From Bradyrhizobium betae (GTDB taxonomy: Bacteria > Pseudomonadota > Alphaproteobacteria > Rhizobiales > Xanthobacteraceae), in assembly GCF_004123905.1 (NCBI RefSeq), contig NZ_MZXW01000013.1, forward strand, positions 291,266-355,265: a DNA stretch of 64,000 nucleotides. The letters are read 5' to 3'. Below, one piece after another: positions 37,357 to 45,813 of the stretch. Positions within the stretch are counted from its first letter, which is position 1, and every line of letters begins with the position of its first letter. The notes beneath the pieces were generated by a model that saw only the letters and a list, made by a program, of their open reading frames with translations, was not told the DNA's origin and did not search any database. The position numbers and the translations under genes are program-made.

Positions 37357-37782
37357 TCAGCTCTTGAGGATGTCGAGGGTGCGCTGGATCATCCGGCGCG
37401 TCGCACTGATGATGTTGAGATTGGCCTCGTAGGACCGTTGCGCGTCGCGCATGTCGGTCATCTCGACCACCGAGTTCACGTTGGGGTATTTGACGTTGCC
37501 GGTCGCATCCGCCGCCGGATTGTTCGGCTCGTATTTGGTGCGGAAATTGGACTGGTCGGGCTTGATCCTGCCGAGGGTGACGACCTGCGCGTCGAGGGTG
37601 CGGTCCAGCGCCGAGGAGAAGGTCGGCACCTTGCGCCGGTAGGGATCGCCGCCGGCGCTCTGCGACGTCGAATCCGCGTTCGCGATGTTTTCCGAGATCA
37701 CCCGCATGCGCCCGGCCTGCGCACGCAGGCCGGAGGTCGCAATCGCCATCGAGCGGGCAAAGTCGCTGCTGTCATTCGCCAT
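37357..37782 (-). CDS. flgC: flagellar basal-body rod protein FlgC
   Basis: 141 residues. The N-terminus RSMAIATSGLRAQAGRMRVISENIANADSTSQ is the rod/hook motif; the C-terminus has YPNVNSVVEMTDMRDAQRSYEANLNIISATRRMIQRTLDIL. Proximal rod part. 18 bases after flgB. Confidence 0.95.
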   Translation of the reverse strand: MANDSSDFARSMAIATSGLRAQAGRMRVISENIANADSTSQSAGGDPYRRKVPTFSSALDRTLDAQVVTLGRIKPDQSNFRTKYEPNNPAADATGNVKYPNVNSVVEMTDMRDAQRSYEANLNIISATRRMIQRTLDILKS

Positions 37783-37800
37783 GATGCGCTTCCTCTTGCT

Positions 37801-38205
37801 CTAGCCCTTGCCGATCGCGGTCTTGAGCAGGTGCAGGCTCTTCGAGTAGAGCGAGGTCGCTGCTGCGTAATCCATCTGGTTGCTGGCAGCCTTCATCATC
37901 TCCTCTTCGAGATTGACGGCGTTGCCCGCAGGGCGGGTCTCGAAGCCTGCATTCTTGTTCTGGTCGAATCCGGAGGCTGAGCCTGACGGCGTCATGTGCG
38001 AGCCGCTGGTGCGGGTCATCGCCAGGGGGCCCATCGAACCCGTGACGGCGCCTGATTTGTCGAGCTTCGGCTCGACCAGGTCGCGCGGCCGGAATTTGGG
38101 CGTATCGGAGTTGGAGACGTTCTCGGACAGGACGCGCTGGCGTTCCTGATGCCACTGCATCTTGGTGCGAAGCGCCGACAGCACCGGGAGGTCGTTGATG
38201 GACAT
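37801..38205 (-). CDS. flgB: flagellar basal-body rod protein FlgB
   Basis: 134 residues. LSALRTKMQWHQERQRVLSENVSNSDTPKFRPRDL is the rod motif; the C-terminal VNLEEEMMKAASNQMDYAAATSLYSKSLHLLKTAIGKG is typical. First gene of the minus-strand operon, with an exact CtrA-type box at 38275-38289 about 70 bases upstream. Confidence 0.95.
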   Translation of the reverse strand: MSINDLPVLSALRTKMQWHQERQRVLSENVSNSDTPKFRPRDLVEPKLDKSGAVTGSMGPLAMTRTSGSHMTPSGSASGFDQNKNAGFETRPAGNAVNLEEEMMKAASNQMDYAAATSLYSKSLHLLKTAIGKG

Positions 38206-38274
38206 CGTCGCGGCTCCTTCCGCCTGCTGCGGACCTCAGGGTCCGAAGCTAGGCAGAATTTGCCGCGTGTATGG

Positions 38275-38289
38275 TTAACAGCTGGTTAA
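38275..38289 (-). promoter_or_regulatory. CtrA box upstream of flgB
   Basis: On the minus strand TTAA-CCAGCTG-TTAAC, an exact match to TTAA-N7-TTAAC, the CtrA consensus of alphaproteobacteria. About 70 bases before the flgB start. Confidence 0.75.
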
Positions 38290-38556
38290 GGATGTCGCAG
38301 GCGCCTGTTCCCCCCGGACACCAAGTCGTGCCCTCCGTGATTCTACGCATCCAAAAGCGGCGTTAACCCAACCGCTTGGCGGCGCATGCACGGGCCAAGA
38401 AGTCGTTTTGGATCGAGCGATTCATAGGTTATTAAGAGCTGGGGACGGCAAAACTTGCCGTGGGACATTAAGAAATCGCAGTTTGGGGCATCCGACGCCG
38501 GTGGTTGGCGCATCTGACCATGGGCACGAAAGAAGCGCCATTTGCCGGGGACAAGT
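38290..38556. other. intergenic interval between flgB and fliO
   Basis: This divergent gap holds the CtrA box at its left edge. No gene, sigma54 promoter or strong terminator was seen in the rest. Confidence 0.5.
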
Positions 38557-39522
38557 ATGAACGGTAGCCCTATCACCTTCATTGTCGCGTTCATCGTCGT
38601 TCTGGCGTTGATCGGCCTCGCCGCTTGGCTGGTCCGTCGATTCGCCAGCACGCGGCTCGGCGCCAACACCCAGCGCGGCAGGATGCCCCGGCTCGCCGTG
38701 ATCGATGCGGCCGCGGTCGACGGCCGTCGGCGCCTAGTGCTGGTCCGGCGTGACAATGTCGAGCATCTCCTGATGATCGGTGGCCCCACCGACATCGTGG
38801 TCGAGCCCAACATCGTTCGTGCTGCGCCCGGCCGCGACCAGCTCCCGCAGCGTCCCAACGCCGCCGAACCGCCCCGCCTCGCGCCGATGCCCGATGCCGG
38901 CGGCTGGGCCGACGAAGCCCCGCGCCCCGAATTGCTCGATCATCCCGAACCGCAGATGCCCGAGCCGCCGCCGCGGCCCACGCGCCCGTCCTTCGCCGAC
39001 GAGGTCCGGCGGCCCGCGCCCGCTTTGGCCGAACGCCGCAGCGAGCCGCCACTGGCAGGCTTTACGCCCGAGCCGCTGGCGCCGCGTCCCGAGCGCGAGC
39101 CGCGGCCTGAGCCGCTGCCGCCGCGCATTGCCCGCAACGAGCCGCCGCTGATGCCGCGTCCGCCGCGCCAGAGCGAGCCGGTGAAGGTGCCGCCCGTCCG
39201 CGCCGAGCGCGCAGCCGCGCCGCCGCCTCCGCCTGTGCCGCAGGCTCCGCCCGTTCCGCCGCCGGCGCCCGCGCCCGCCGCACCCTCGAACGCCGAGCAG
39301 AATCTCGCCGAAATGGCGCAGCGGTTAGAGGCAGCACTTCGCCGCCCGGCCGGCGAAACGGTTGCGCCCCCGGTTGCGCCGGAGCCGCCGGCCGCTCCCC
39401 CGCGCGCCGCACGCAGCGAGCCACCGGCCCCGCCGGCGAAGCCTGCCGCCGAAAAGACCAGCTTTGAAAATCTCGAAGACGAGATGGCCTCCCTGCTCGG
39501 CCGTCCGAAGCCGTCTTCGTGA
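38557..39522 (+). CDS. fliO: FliO-like flagellar export assembly protein with Pro-rich extension
   Basis: 321 residues. The first 100 residues are FliO-like: a helix (ITFIVAFIVVLALIGLAAWLVRRF), then RLGANTQRGRMPRLAVIDAAAVDGRRRLVLVRRDNVEHLLMIGGPTDIVVEPNI. The remaining 220 are an unusually long Pro/Arg/Glu/Ala-rich tail, with a short helix near the end (SFENLEDEMASLLGRPK). Its TGA overlaps the GTG start of fliP, as expected for fliO-fliP. Confidence 0.75.
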   Translation: MNGSPITFIVAFIVVLALIGLAAWLVRRFASTRLGANTQRGRMPRLAVIDAAAVDGRRRLVLVRRDNVEHLLMIGGPTDIVVEPNIVRAAPGRDQLPQRPNAAEPPRLAPMPDAGGWADEAPRPELLDHPEPQMPEPPPRPTRPSFADEVRRPAPALAERRSEPPLAGFTPEPLAPRPEREPRPEPLPPRIARNEPPLMPRPPRQSEPVKVPPVRAERAAAPPPPPVPQAPPVPPPAPAPAAPSNAEQNLAEMAQRLEAALRRPAGETVAPPVAPEPPAAPPRAARSEPPAPPAKPAAEKTSFENLEDEMASLLGRPKPSS

Positions 39523-40280
39523 GGCTGCCGGCCCTCCCGCGTAGAGTTGTTTTTTCCTCAGTTCTGATCGGCGCCGCGCTCCTGGCGATGCCTGCGCATG
39601 CGCAGGACATCAGCATCAATCTCGGCGGCGGCGGCGCTGGTGGCGGCGGCGTCACCGAACGCGCGATCCAGCTGATCGCACTGCTCACGGTGCTGTCGAT
39701 CGCACCGTCGATCCTGATCATGATGACCTCGTTCACGCGCATCGTGGTCGTGTTGTCGCTGCTGCGCACCGCGATGGGCACGGCGACCGCACCGCCGAAC
39801 TCGGTGATCATTGCGCTCGCGATGTTCCTCACCTTCTTCGTGATGGGGCCGGTCCTGCAAAAGTCCTATGACGAGGGCATCCGCCCGCTCGTCGCCAATC
39901 AGATCAGCGTCGAAGACGCGCTCCAGCGCGCCTCCGTTCCCTTGCGCGGATTCATGCAGAAGAACGTGCGCGAGAAGGACCTGAAACTGTTCCTGGACCT
40001 TTCCGGCGAGCCGCCGCCCGCCACGCCCGACGAGCTCGCGCTTCGCATCCTCGTCCCCGCCTTCATGATCTCCGAGCTGAAGCGCGCCTTCGAGATCGGC
40101 TTCCTGCTGTTCCTCCCCTTCCTGATCATCGACCTCGTCGTCGCCTCGGTGCTGATGTCGATGGGCATGATGATGCTGCCACCGGCAACCATCTCGCTGC
40201 CGTTCAAGCTGATCTTCTTCGTGCTGGTCGACGGCTGGTCGCTGGTAGCGGGGAGTTTGGTCCAAAGTTACGGGGGGTAG
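39519..40280 (+). CDS. fliP: flagellar export protein FliP
   Basis: 253 residues, signal peptide 1-27. Typical features: LLTVLSIAPSILIMMTSFTRIVVVLSLLRTAMGTATAPPNSVIIALAMFLTFFVMGPVL, LRILVPAFMISELKRAFEIGFLLFLPFLIIDLVVASVLMSMGMMMLPPATISLPFKLIFFVLVDGW. Gate subunit with FliQ and FliR. GTG start overlaps the fliO stop by four bases. Confidence 0.95.
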   Translation: MRLPALPRRVVFSSVLIGAALLAMPAHAQDISINLGGGGAGGGGVTERAIQLIALLTVLSIAPSILIMMTSFTRIVVVLSLLRTAMGTATAPPNSVIIALAMFLTFFVMGPVLQKSYDEGIRPLVANQISVEDALQRASVPLRGFMQKNVREKDLKLFLDLSGEPPPATPDELALRILVPAFMISELKRAFEIGFLLFLPFLIIDLVVASVLMSMGMMMLPPATISLPFKLIFFVLVDGWSLVAGSLVQSYGG

Positions 40281-40347
40281 CCGGGCTTGCGGGGTGTGGT
40301 CAGCAATGCATCCTCGACGCCCCCAGCGAGAACCTCCAGCCCCTCCC

Positions 40348-40434
40348 CGTCATTGCGAGGAGCTCTTGCGACGAAGCAATCCAGACTGCCTCCGCGGAGA
40401 GATTCTGGATTGCTTCGCTGCGCTCGCAATGACC
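40348..40434. repeat. CGTCATTGCGAG-type palindromic repeat, copy 4
   Basis: CGTCATTGCGAGGAGCTCTT to GCGCTCGCAATGACCG, between fliP and the convergent 78-residue gene. Confidence 0.85.
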
Positions 40435-40483
40435 GAGCATGTGGCAAATGGTCGGGCCGCGCTACGCGCGGTACGCCCGCCCC

Positions 40484-40720
40484 CTACCCCCTCACATCAT
40501 ACTGCCTGCTGAGGTGATCGCCGATCTGCACCAGCATGGCGACGCTTTCCGGGAAGCCCGGCTTGTCTCTCGTCGCCTGGTCCGCATCGACGCGGAATTC
40601 CCAGCTGTCGCCGTCGCGGACGATCGAGATGGCGAGGTCGTCGGGACCATCGGCATGGACCTTCAACTCCGCCCGCGCCATGGCGATGAGTTCGGCTTCG
40701 GTCTTGGCAGGCTTGCTCAT
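40484..40720 (-). CDS. conserved hypothetical protein (78 aa)
   Basis: AELIAMARAELKVHADGPDDLAISIVRDGDSWEFRVDADQATRDKPGFPESVAMLVQIGDHLSRQYDVRG: a helix, two strands and a helix. GGGAGAGGAAT precedes the start at 40720. No family recognised. It lies after the 1233-residue motility protein on the same strand but 79 bases away. Confidence 0.6.
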   Translation of the reverse strand: MSKPAKTEAELIAMARAELKVHADGPDDLAISIVRDGDSWEFRVDADQATRDKPGFPESVAMLVQIGDHLSRQYDVRG

Positions 40721-40799
40721 ATTCCTCTCCCGGCATGAAGGGGCATCAGGTTGCCGCCTTGCGCGGCACCTGTCGAGAGGCCTGCAGGTAGCAGGGTTC

Positions 40800-43700
40800 C
40801 TACCGCGTCATCTTGATCTGCCGCACGACCGGGATCGTCGGCAGCGAGCCGGTGTGGTCGGTCTCGTCCTTGGCCTGCGGAGCGGCCGGGGCGCGGGCGG
40901 TGGCGTCGGGGAAGCGCTGCTTCATCTCGCGCAGGAAGCCGTCAAGCGTATCGACGCTGGCAGCGAGCTTGGCGATCTCGGCGAATTCGGCGCTGGAGGC
41001 CGCGGCCGGCTTGCTGGCGATGTCGAAGGCGACACGGTCGGCGCTCTCGCTCATCAGCGGCGCGTATTTCTCGCGGAAGCGCGACAGGCCGATCGAATCG
41101 TCGGCGAGCGCATAGCCGACGGCCGCACGAATGATGTCGCTCTTCTCCACCGCATTGAGCGGTTTGAAGTCGCGGAAACGGTCGACGTAATAGAGCTCGA
41201 TCTGCTCGGCGGATTCGCGCCAGCGCCGCCCCGCCCAGAAGATGTCAGAGCGCAGGCGGAGCACCTCGCGCCCGGAAACGTTGGAGACGATGTCGAGCGC
41301 AAGATCGTGACGGCCGACGTCGCTCTGCGCCCGCGCCTCCAGCAGCAGGCGCTGCTGCCGGAGTTCGCCGGAAAGATCGCTGATGCGGCTCGCGCGCAGC
41401 GCCGTGATCGCCTTGTCCGGCCTGCGGTTGGCGAGATAGATCATGGACAGGCGCGCGGCGACCTGGGCACGGGCGGCGCCTTCGAGGCGGTGATCGACCT
41501 GATACTGCAGGAGCTCGGCGGCCTGGTCGAGCAGATCGATCGAGGCGAGACGGTCGGCAAGACGGCGGATCAGCTCGTCGCCGCGGCGGCCGATCGGCGT
41601 CAGCTCGCGGAACTCATAGAACATCCCGAGCGCCTCGACGACGGGCAGGTCGTCACCCTTCGGCCCGAGGAAGATCTGCGTGAACAGGTCGGAGGCGAGG
41701 TCCTGCGCCTGACGCGAGGCCTCTGCGTTGGGCTGAAGCTTCGTCGCGGTGCGCGCCGCCGTGAGCGCGTCCCGGTAGCGCCCGTTCTCGGCATAGATCT
41801 GCGACAGCATCTGGAGCGTCTTGACCTCGATGGAGTCGCCCCGCCAGGTCATCGACAGCGTCTCGAGATCGCGCAGCGCGTCTTCCTTGCTGATCTCGTC
41901 GCGCTTCTGCCGCAACGCGACCTCGAGCTGCTTGGCTTCCGCCGCAGCCGGCCGGTCGTTCGAGGCGACCGCAAATTTGTAATCGTCGAGCGCGTCCTTG
42001 TCGTGGCCGAGCGCCTCGGCGAGCCTGCCGCGCAGCACGGCGAAGCCGGGTGCGGCCTCGGGCGATACGCCGACGATCTCGAGCTCGCTGCGCCGCTTGG
42101 AGGCGCCGGCATAGTCCTTCACCTCGAGGGAGGCGCGCATCGCGTCCATCGTCACGATGCGCTGAATGTCGAGCGGCAGCGAGGCGATGGCGAATTCGAC
42201 GTTCTTGAATTTTTCGCGCGCATCCGCCCATTTGCCCTGGCGCGCATAGGCGAGCGCTTTCCAGAGCTGGGAATCGTGGCTGTTGCCGATCACGGGATTG
42301 GCAAGGTCCTTCAGGCCCTGCGCCGGGCGGCCGATCAGGATGCTCGCGATCGCATGCATGATCAGCGCGCCGCTCTCCTCCTTGTTGAGCGGGTCGGACA
42401 GCATCAAGTCGGTGACGGACTTGGCCTCGTGATACATCGCGCGCGACATGTAGAACTGCGCGAGGTCGAGCCGGGGCAGCGAACGCTGCGCCGGATCGAC
42501 GGCGGAGATCGCCGTGATCAGATCGCTCTGGCGTGTCCAGAAGTCCTCCGACTGGCCCTTGCGCCAGCCTTCGGGGCTGAAGATCGGGCGCACTGCGGTC
42601 GGCGCGCGCTCGGCGGAGATGTCGACCGGCGACAGCGTCAGCCCGCCCTTCTTGCCGAGAATGACCTTGTCGGACCCGACCTCGACGCCGACCTCGTCGG
42701 AGTTCGGGCGGATCGCGATGCCGTGCGCGGATTCCAGCAGCGAGAGATCGACGAGGTCCTGCCGCTTGATGAAGCCGCGCACCGGCCGTTGCCCGGTGAC
42801 GACATAGAGCATGTCGCCGGCATCGGGATCGGTGAGCTTGTGCAGCAGGCCCGGATTGGCGAAGGGGATCGCGATGTTGGCGAGCGCGGGGTCGGTGATG
42901 TTGCGCGACATCATCAGCGGCAGCGGCGTCGCCTGGATCTTGTCGGCGAGCGTCAGCAGCCAGTTGGTCTCCTTGCCGACCTCCTCGCTCGTCAGCGAGT
43001 AGACCAGCGGCCGGGTGAGACGGATGCGCACCGCCTGCCCCTTGTCGAGCGGCATGCGGCTGACCTCGCCGATCATCGCGCCGCCCTTGGTGCGGATCGC
43101 CTCGACATCGATCGGCTTCGGCGTATCGAACACCAGCCAGACGGTGTCGCCGCGGCGGAACGCCGCCGCAGGGGTCGAGACCTGAAGCGGGAACGTGACG
43201 CGCAGGCCATCGCTGTCGCGGCGCGCATCGACGCTTGCGCCGGCCGGCCGCGGCGCGGCCGGTGCCTCGGCAGGCGCAGCCTTGACGGATTCCTTGACCG
43301 GCTCCGGCGCAGCTTCCTTCACGACCTCCTTGGGCGCTTCGACAACGGCAGGCACGATAGGCTTGACGGGAGCGACTGGCGCGGCGGCCTCCGCTGCGGG
43401 CGCCGCAGGCTTCGGCGCTTCGGCGGCCGGCATCGCGGCGGGGGCTTCGGACTTCACCTCGGGCTTGATGTCGATCTTCGCTTCGCGCGCAATCGTCTCC
43501 GACGTCGGCGGCGCGACCTCGCGATGAGCGTCCTTGGGCTTCTCGGCCGCCGGCTTTTCCGCGGCCGGCGCGGGTCCATGACCCTGGGCCGCTGGCTTGG
43601 CCTGCGCGATCATGGACTCGGCCGTTGCGGCCATCTTGCCCTTGTCGGGCTGGAAGGAGATGTCGACGACGTAGTTCTTGTCATCGCGGAAGGAGTGCAC

Positions 43701-44501
43701 GTCGGAATCGCCGATCAGGGCGATCTCGACACTGGTCTGGTCGATGTCGGCCTTCTGCTTGATCGAGGCGACGTTCGGCGGCGCGGCGACGACCGCGTCG
43801 GCCAGGTCGAAGCTGAGATTGGCGTTGAAGGCGAGCGTGAGCTTTTGCTCGTTGAGCACGGAGGAGACGCCGACGCCGTCGGGCATCTCGAACACGAAAC
43901 GCACGAAGGTCGGCTGTATCGAGGCGCGCACGCGAATCTGCGGACGCTTCTTGGTCTCGGCCGCGGCACGCTGGGCGCGCAAGGCACGTTCGGCCACGCG
44001 GGCGCGTTCGGCGAGCTCCTTGACGACGTCCATCGGCAGGCTCGGCGGCGGCCCCTTCCAGCCCTCGGGCAAGAGGTCGACGAAGGTGCGCTCGCCGGCA
44101 TTCATGGTGTTGACGGTGACGCGGCGCGCCAGCGACAGGCGGATGGCGCCGCCGTCGGGATCGCGCCGGGCGGAGTTGACGTAATCGGGCGCGCCTTCCG
44201 GCACGCGGTCGACGGGAACGTCGACGGCCCGGTCGAAGCGGATGATGAGGATGGAGCCGGCCGTCGTCACCTCGGAGGGCACATCCTCGCCGAGTTTGAT
44301 GACGAGACGGGCAAAGCCGCCGCCTGCCGAAAAACTCGCCTCGCCCCGGATCGCATCCGCGGCCCGGGCGGGTACACTGAAGCCGATCAGCAGGCAGGCC
44401 GCCAGCACGGGTGCCGTGCGGACATGACGCGACAGGCCCCGCGCCAAGGCGCGGGCTCGCGACAACAATCCAGCGGCAGCCTCTCGCGCCATTGGCGGCA
44501 T
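40800..44501 (-). CDS. large motility-cluster protein with TPR-like repeats (1233 aa)
   Basis: Signal peptide about 25-48 (VLAACLLIGFSVPARAA). The N-terminal third is beta-rich (AIRGEASFSAGGGFARLVIKLGEDVPSEVTTAGSILIIRFDRAVDVPVDRVP; RIRLTRPLVYS). Residues about 300-420 are Pro/Ala/Glu-rich. The C-terminal half is helical, TPR-like (DALDDYKFAVASND, ALRDLETLSMTWRGDSIEVKTLQMLSQIYAENGRYRDALTAARTAT). It follows motE by 94 bases, with an exact CtrA-type box between. No function is known. Confidence 0.8.
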   Translation of the reverse strand: MPPMAREAAAGLLSRARALARGLSRHVRTAPVLAACLLIGFSVPARAADAIRGEASFSAGGGFARLVIKLGEDVPSEVTTAGSILIIRFDRAVDVPVDRVPEGAPDYVNSARRDPDGGAIRLSLARRVTVNTMNAGERTFVDLLPEGWKGPPPSLPMDVVKELAERARVAERALRAQRAAAETKKRPQIRVRASIQPTFVRFVFEMPDGVGVSSVLNEQKLTLAFNANLSFDLADAVVAAPPNVASIKQKADIDQTSVEIALIGDSDVHSFRDDKNYVVDISFQPDKGKMAATAESMIAQAKPAAQGHGPAPAAEKPAAEKPKDAHREVAPPTSETIAREAKIDIKPEVKSEAPAAMPAAEAPKPAAPAAEAAAPVAPVKPIVPAVVEAPKEVVKEAAPEPVKESVKAAPAEAPAAPRPAGASVDARRDSDGLRVTFPLQVSTPAAAFRRGDTVWLVFDTPKPIDVEAIRTKGGAMIGEVSRMPLDKGQAVRIRLTRPLVYSLTSEEVGKETNWLLTLADKIQATPLPLMMSRNITDPALANIAIPFANPGLLHKLTDPDAGDMLYVVTGQRPVRGFIKRQDLVDLSLLESAHGIAIRPNSDEVGVEVGSDKVILGKKGGLTLSPVDISAERAPTAVRPIFSPEGWRKGQSEDFWTRQSDLITAISAVDPAQRSLPRLDLAQFYMSRAMYHEAKSVTDLMLSDPLNKEESGALIMHAIASILIGRPAQGLKDLANPVIGNSHDSQLWKALAYARQGKWADAREKFKNVEFAIASLPLDIQRIVTMDAMRASLEVKDYAGASKRRSELEIVGVSPEAAPGFAVLRGRLAEALGHDKDALDDYKFAVASNDRPAAAEAKQLEVALRQKRDEISKEDALRDLETLSMTWRGDSIEVKTLQMLSQIYAENGRYRDALTAARTATKLQPNAEASRQAQDLASDLFTQIFLGPKGDDLPVVEALGMFYEFRELTPIGRRGDELIRRLADRLASIDLLDQAAELLQYQVDHRLEGAARAQVAARLSMIYLANRRPDKAITALRASRISDLSGELRQQRLLLEARAQSDVGRHDLALDIVSNVSGREVLRLRSDIFWAGRRWRESAEQIELYYVDRFRDFKPLNAVEKSDIIRAAVGYALADDSIGLSRFREKYAPLMSESADRVAFDIASKPAAASSAEFAEIAKLAASVDTLDGFLREMKQRFPDATARAPAAPQAKDETDHTGSLPTIPVVRQIKMTR

Positions 44502-44570
44502 ATCTTCCGGTTCGGCGGTCCACGCCGGCTACTGGTGCCGGCCGATGCCTTCGAATGTAGATTTTGGCAA

Positions 44571-44585
44571 TTAAGGACTTCTTAA
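44571..44585 (-). promoter_or_regulatory. CtrA box upstream of the 1233-aa gene
   Basis: TTAA-GGACTTC-TTAA (plus strand), reading TTAA-GAAGTCC-TTAA on the minus strand, 70 bases before the start at 44501 and inside the gap after motE. Confidence 0.7.
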
Positions 44586-44595
44586 GTATGAGCCC

Positions 44596-45357
44596 TCAAT
44601 TCGGCTTTTGCGTCGGCTTGCCGTCGATCTTGGGCAGATCGCCGGCCGAGGCCGATTGATCGCCGCCGCCATTGGCCCGGCGGGCCATCTCGACGGTCAG
44701 CCGCTCGGCGGCCTCCGGCGACATCAGTCCCAGAATGTCCGACATCTTCCGCGGCGCGATGGCCGAGGCGATCTCGATCAGCACGCCCATCTCGAGCCGG
44801 TCGAACACCCGCGCGGCGTCCTTGGGCTTCATGCCCTCATACATGGTGACGAGGCCCTTCATGCGCTGGGCTTCGGCGGCCTTCTGCTCGGCCTGGGTCG
44901 CCGAGATGCGGGATTCCACCGCCTTCATTTCCTCGACCTTGTTCTCGATGCGCTTCTCGGCCGATTTCAGCAGGCTTTCGCGGATGTCGATCTCGCGCTG
45001 GCGGGCTTCTATCTCCTGGCGGCGCGCCTGCAGGCGTTCGAGGATCGCGCGCTCGGACGCCGGGATCTGCGGCGGGGCTTCCTCCGCCTTGACCGCGGCG
45101 CCTTCGGACTTGGTCTCGGGAGCCGCCGGCTTCGGCGCCTCCTTCGGCGCGCCATGGGTCGAGCCGGTGATATCCGGGTCCTCGCGGCCGGTCGGGAAGT
45201 TCAGGTTCTCCTGCGCCCAGGATTTTTTGATCTGGTTCGGCTGATAGTCGAACACGTAGCCGCCATTGATCACGAGGCCCGCGACCTTGAGCGTGGCGAG
45301 ACCTGCGACGGCGACCAAGACGACTGGAATGACGCGGATGTTACGAAAGGACTTCAT
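44596..45357 (-). CDS. motE: MotE-like motility protein (MgtE-type N-terminal domain)
   Basis: 253 residues. A signal-anchor (VIPVVLVAVAGLATLKVAGLVI) is followed by an Ala/Pro/Glu region, a coiled coil (about 108-170: ILERLQARRQEIEARQREIDIRESLLKSAEKRIENKVEEM) and the MgtE-type domain (MYEGMKPKDAARVFDRLEMGVLIEIASAIAPRKMSDILGLMSPEAAERLTVEMARR). In rhizobia MotE folds and stabilises the periplasmic motor protein MotC. Ends before a CtrA box that serves the next gene. Confidence 0.85.
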   Translation of the reverse strand: MKSFRNIRVIPVVLVAVAGLATLKVAGLVINGGYVFDYQPNQIKKSWAQENLNFPTGREDPDITGSTHGAPKEAPKPAAPETKSEGAAVKAEEAPPQIPASERAILERLQARRQEIEARQREIDIRESLLKSAEKRIENKVEEMKAVESRISATQAEQKAAEAQRMKGLVTMYEGMKPKDAARVFDRLEMGVLIEIASAIAPRKMSDILGLMSPEAAERLTVEMARRANGGGDQSASAGDLPKIDGKPTQKPN

Positions 45358-45366
45358 ACCCTGACT

Positions 45367-45813
45367 TTATGCGGCAAGACCGTTGGACCTTCGGCGCTCG
45401 GAGAAGGCTTCGGCCGCAGCCGCCACCGCCTTCGCCGACGAGGGCTTGGCCGTGGGCACCGCGACGGTTTCCGGATTGGTGACGGGCCGCGCGGCGATCG
45501 CGATCTTGGACAGGCGCCGCACCACGTTGTCGGCCTCGCCGAGCTGCTTGTAGAGCTGGTCGGACATCTGGGTCGCCGCCGCGAGCTGGCTGCCGAGGTT
45601 CTCGTTGACGTCGCGCACGGCGAGCTTGAGCCCGCCGATCGCGCGCTCGGCGATCTCGGTCGCGGTGATCAGCTCGGCAATGACGGCCTTCAGCGAATGC
45701 TCGTCCGCCTTCAGCCGCGTCAGCCGCTTGTTCAGCAGGATACAGTAGCAGATCGTGAGCATCAGCAGGATAGCCACCAGCGTCTCGATCGCCATTCCCA
45801 GGGAGTGGTTCAT
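45367..45813 (-). CDS. DUF6468 motility-cluster protein
   Basis: 148 residues: one membrane helix (MAIETLVAILLMLTICYCILLNKRLTRL), then a helical domain KADEHSLKAVIAELITATEIAERAIGGLKLAVRDVNENLGSQLAAATQMSDQLYKQLGEADNVVRRLSKIA. Between fliM and motE in alphaproteobacterial flagellar clusters this family is constant, so a role in the rotor or motor is likely, but unproven. Starts by an ATGA overlap with fliM. Confidence 0.8.
   Translation of the reverse strand: MNHSLGMAIETLVAILLMLTICYCILLNKRLTRLKADEHSLKAVIAELITATEIAERAIGGLKLAVRDVNENLGSQLAAATQMSDQLYKQLGEADNVVRRLSKIAIAARPVTNPETVAVPTAKPSSAKAVAAAAEAFSERRRSNGLAA

Noticed and set aside
40536..44585. 1349-codon open frame on the plus strand
   Set aside because: It is antisense to the 1233-residue protein. 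Open antisense frames are common in GC-rich DNA, and its translation is Arg/Asp/Val-rich without domains.
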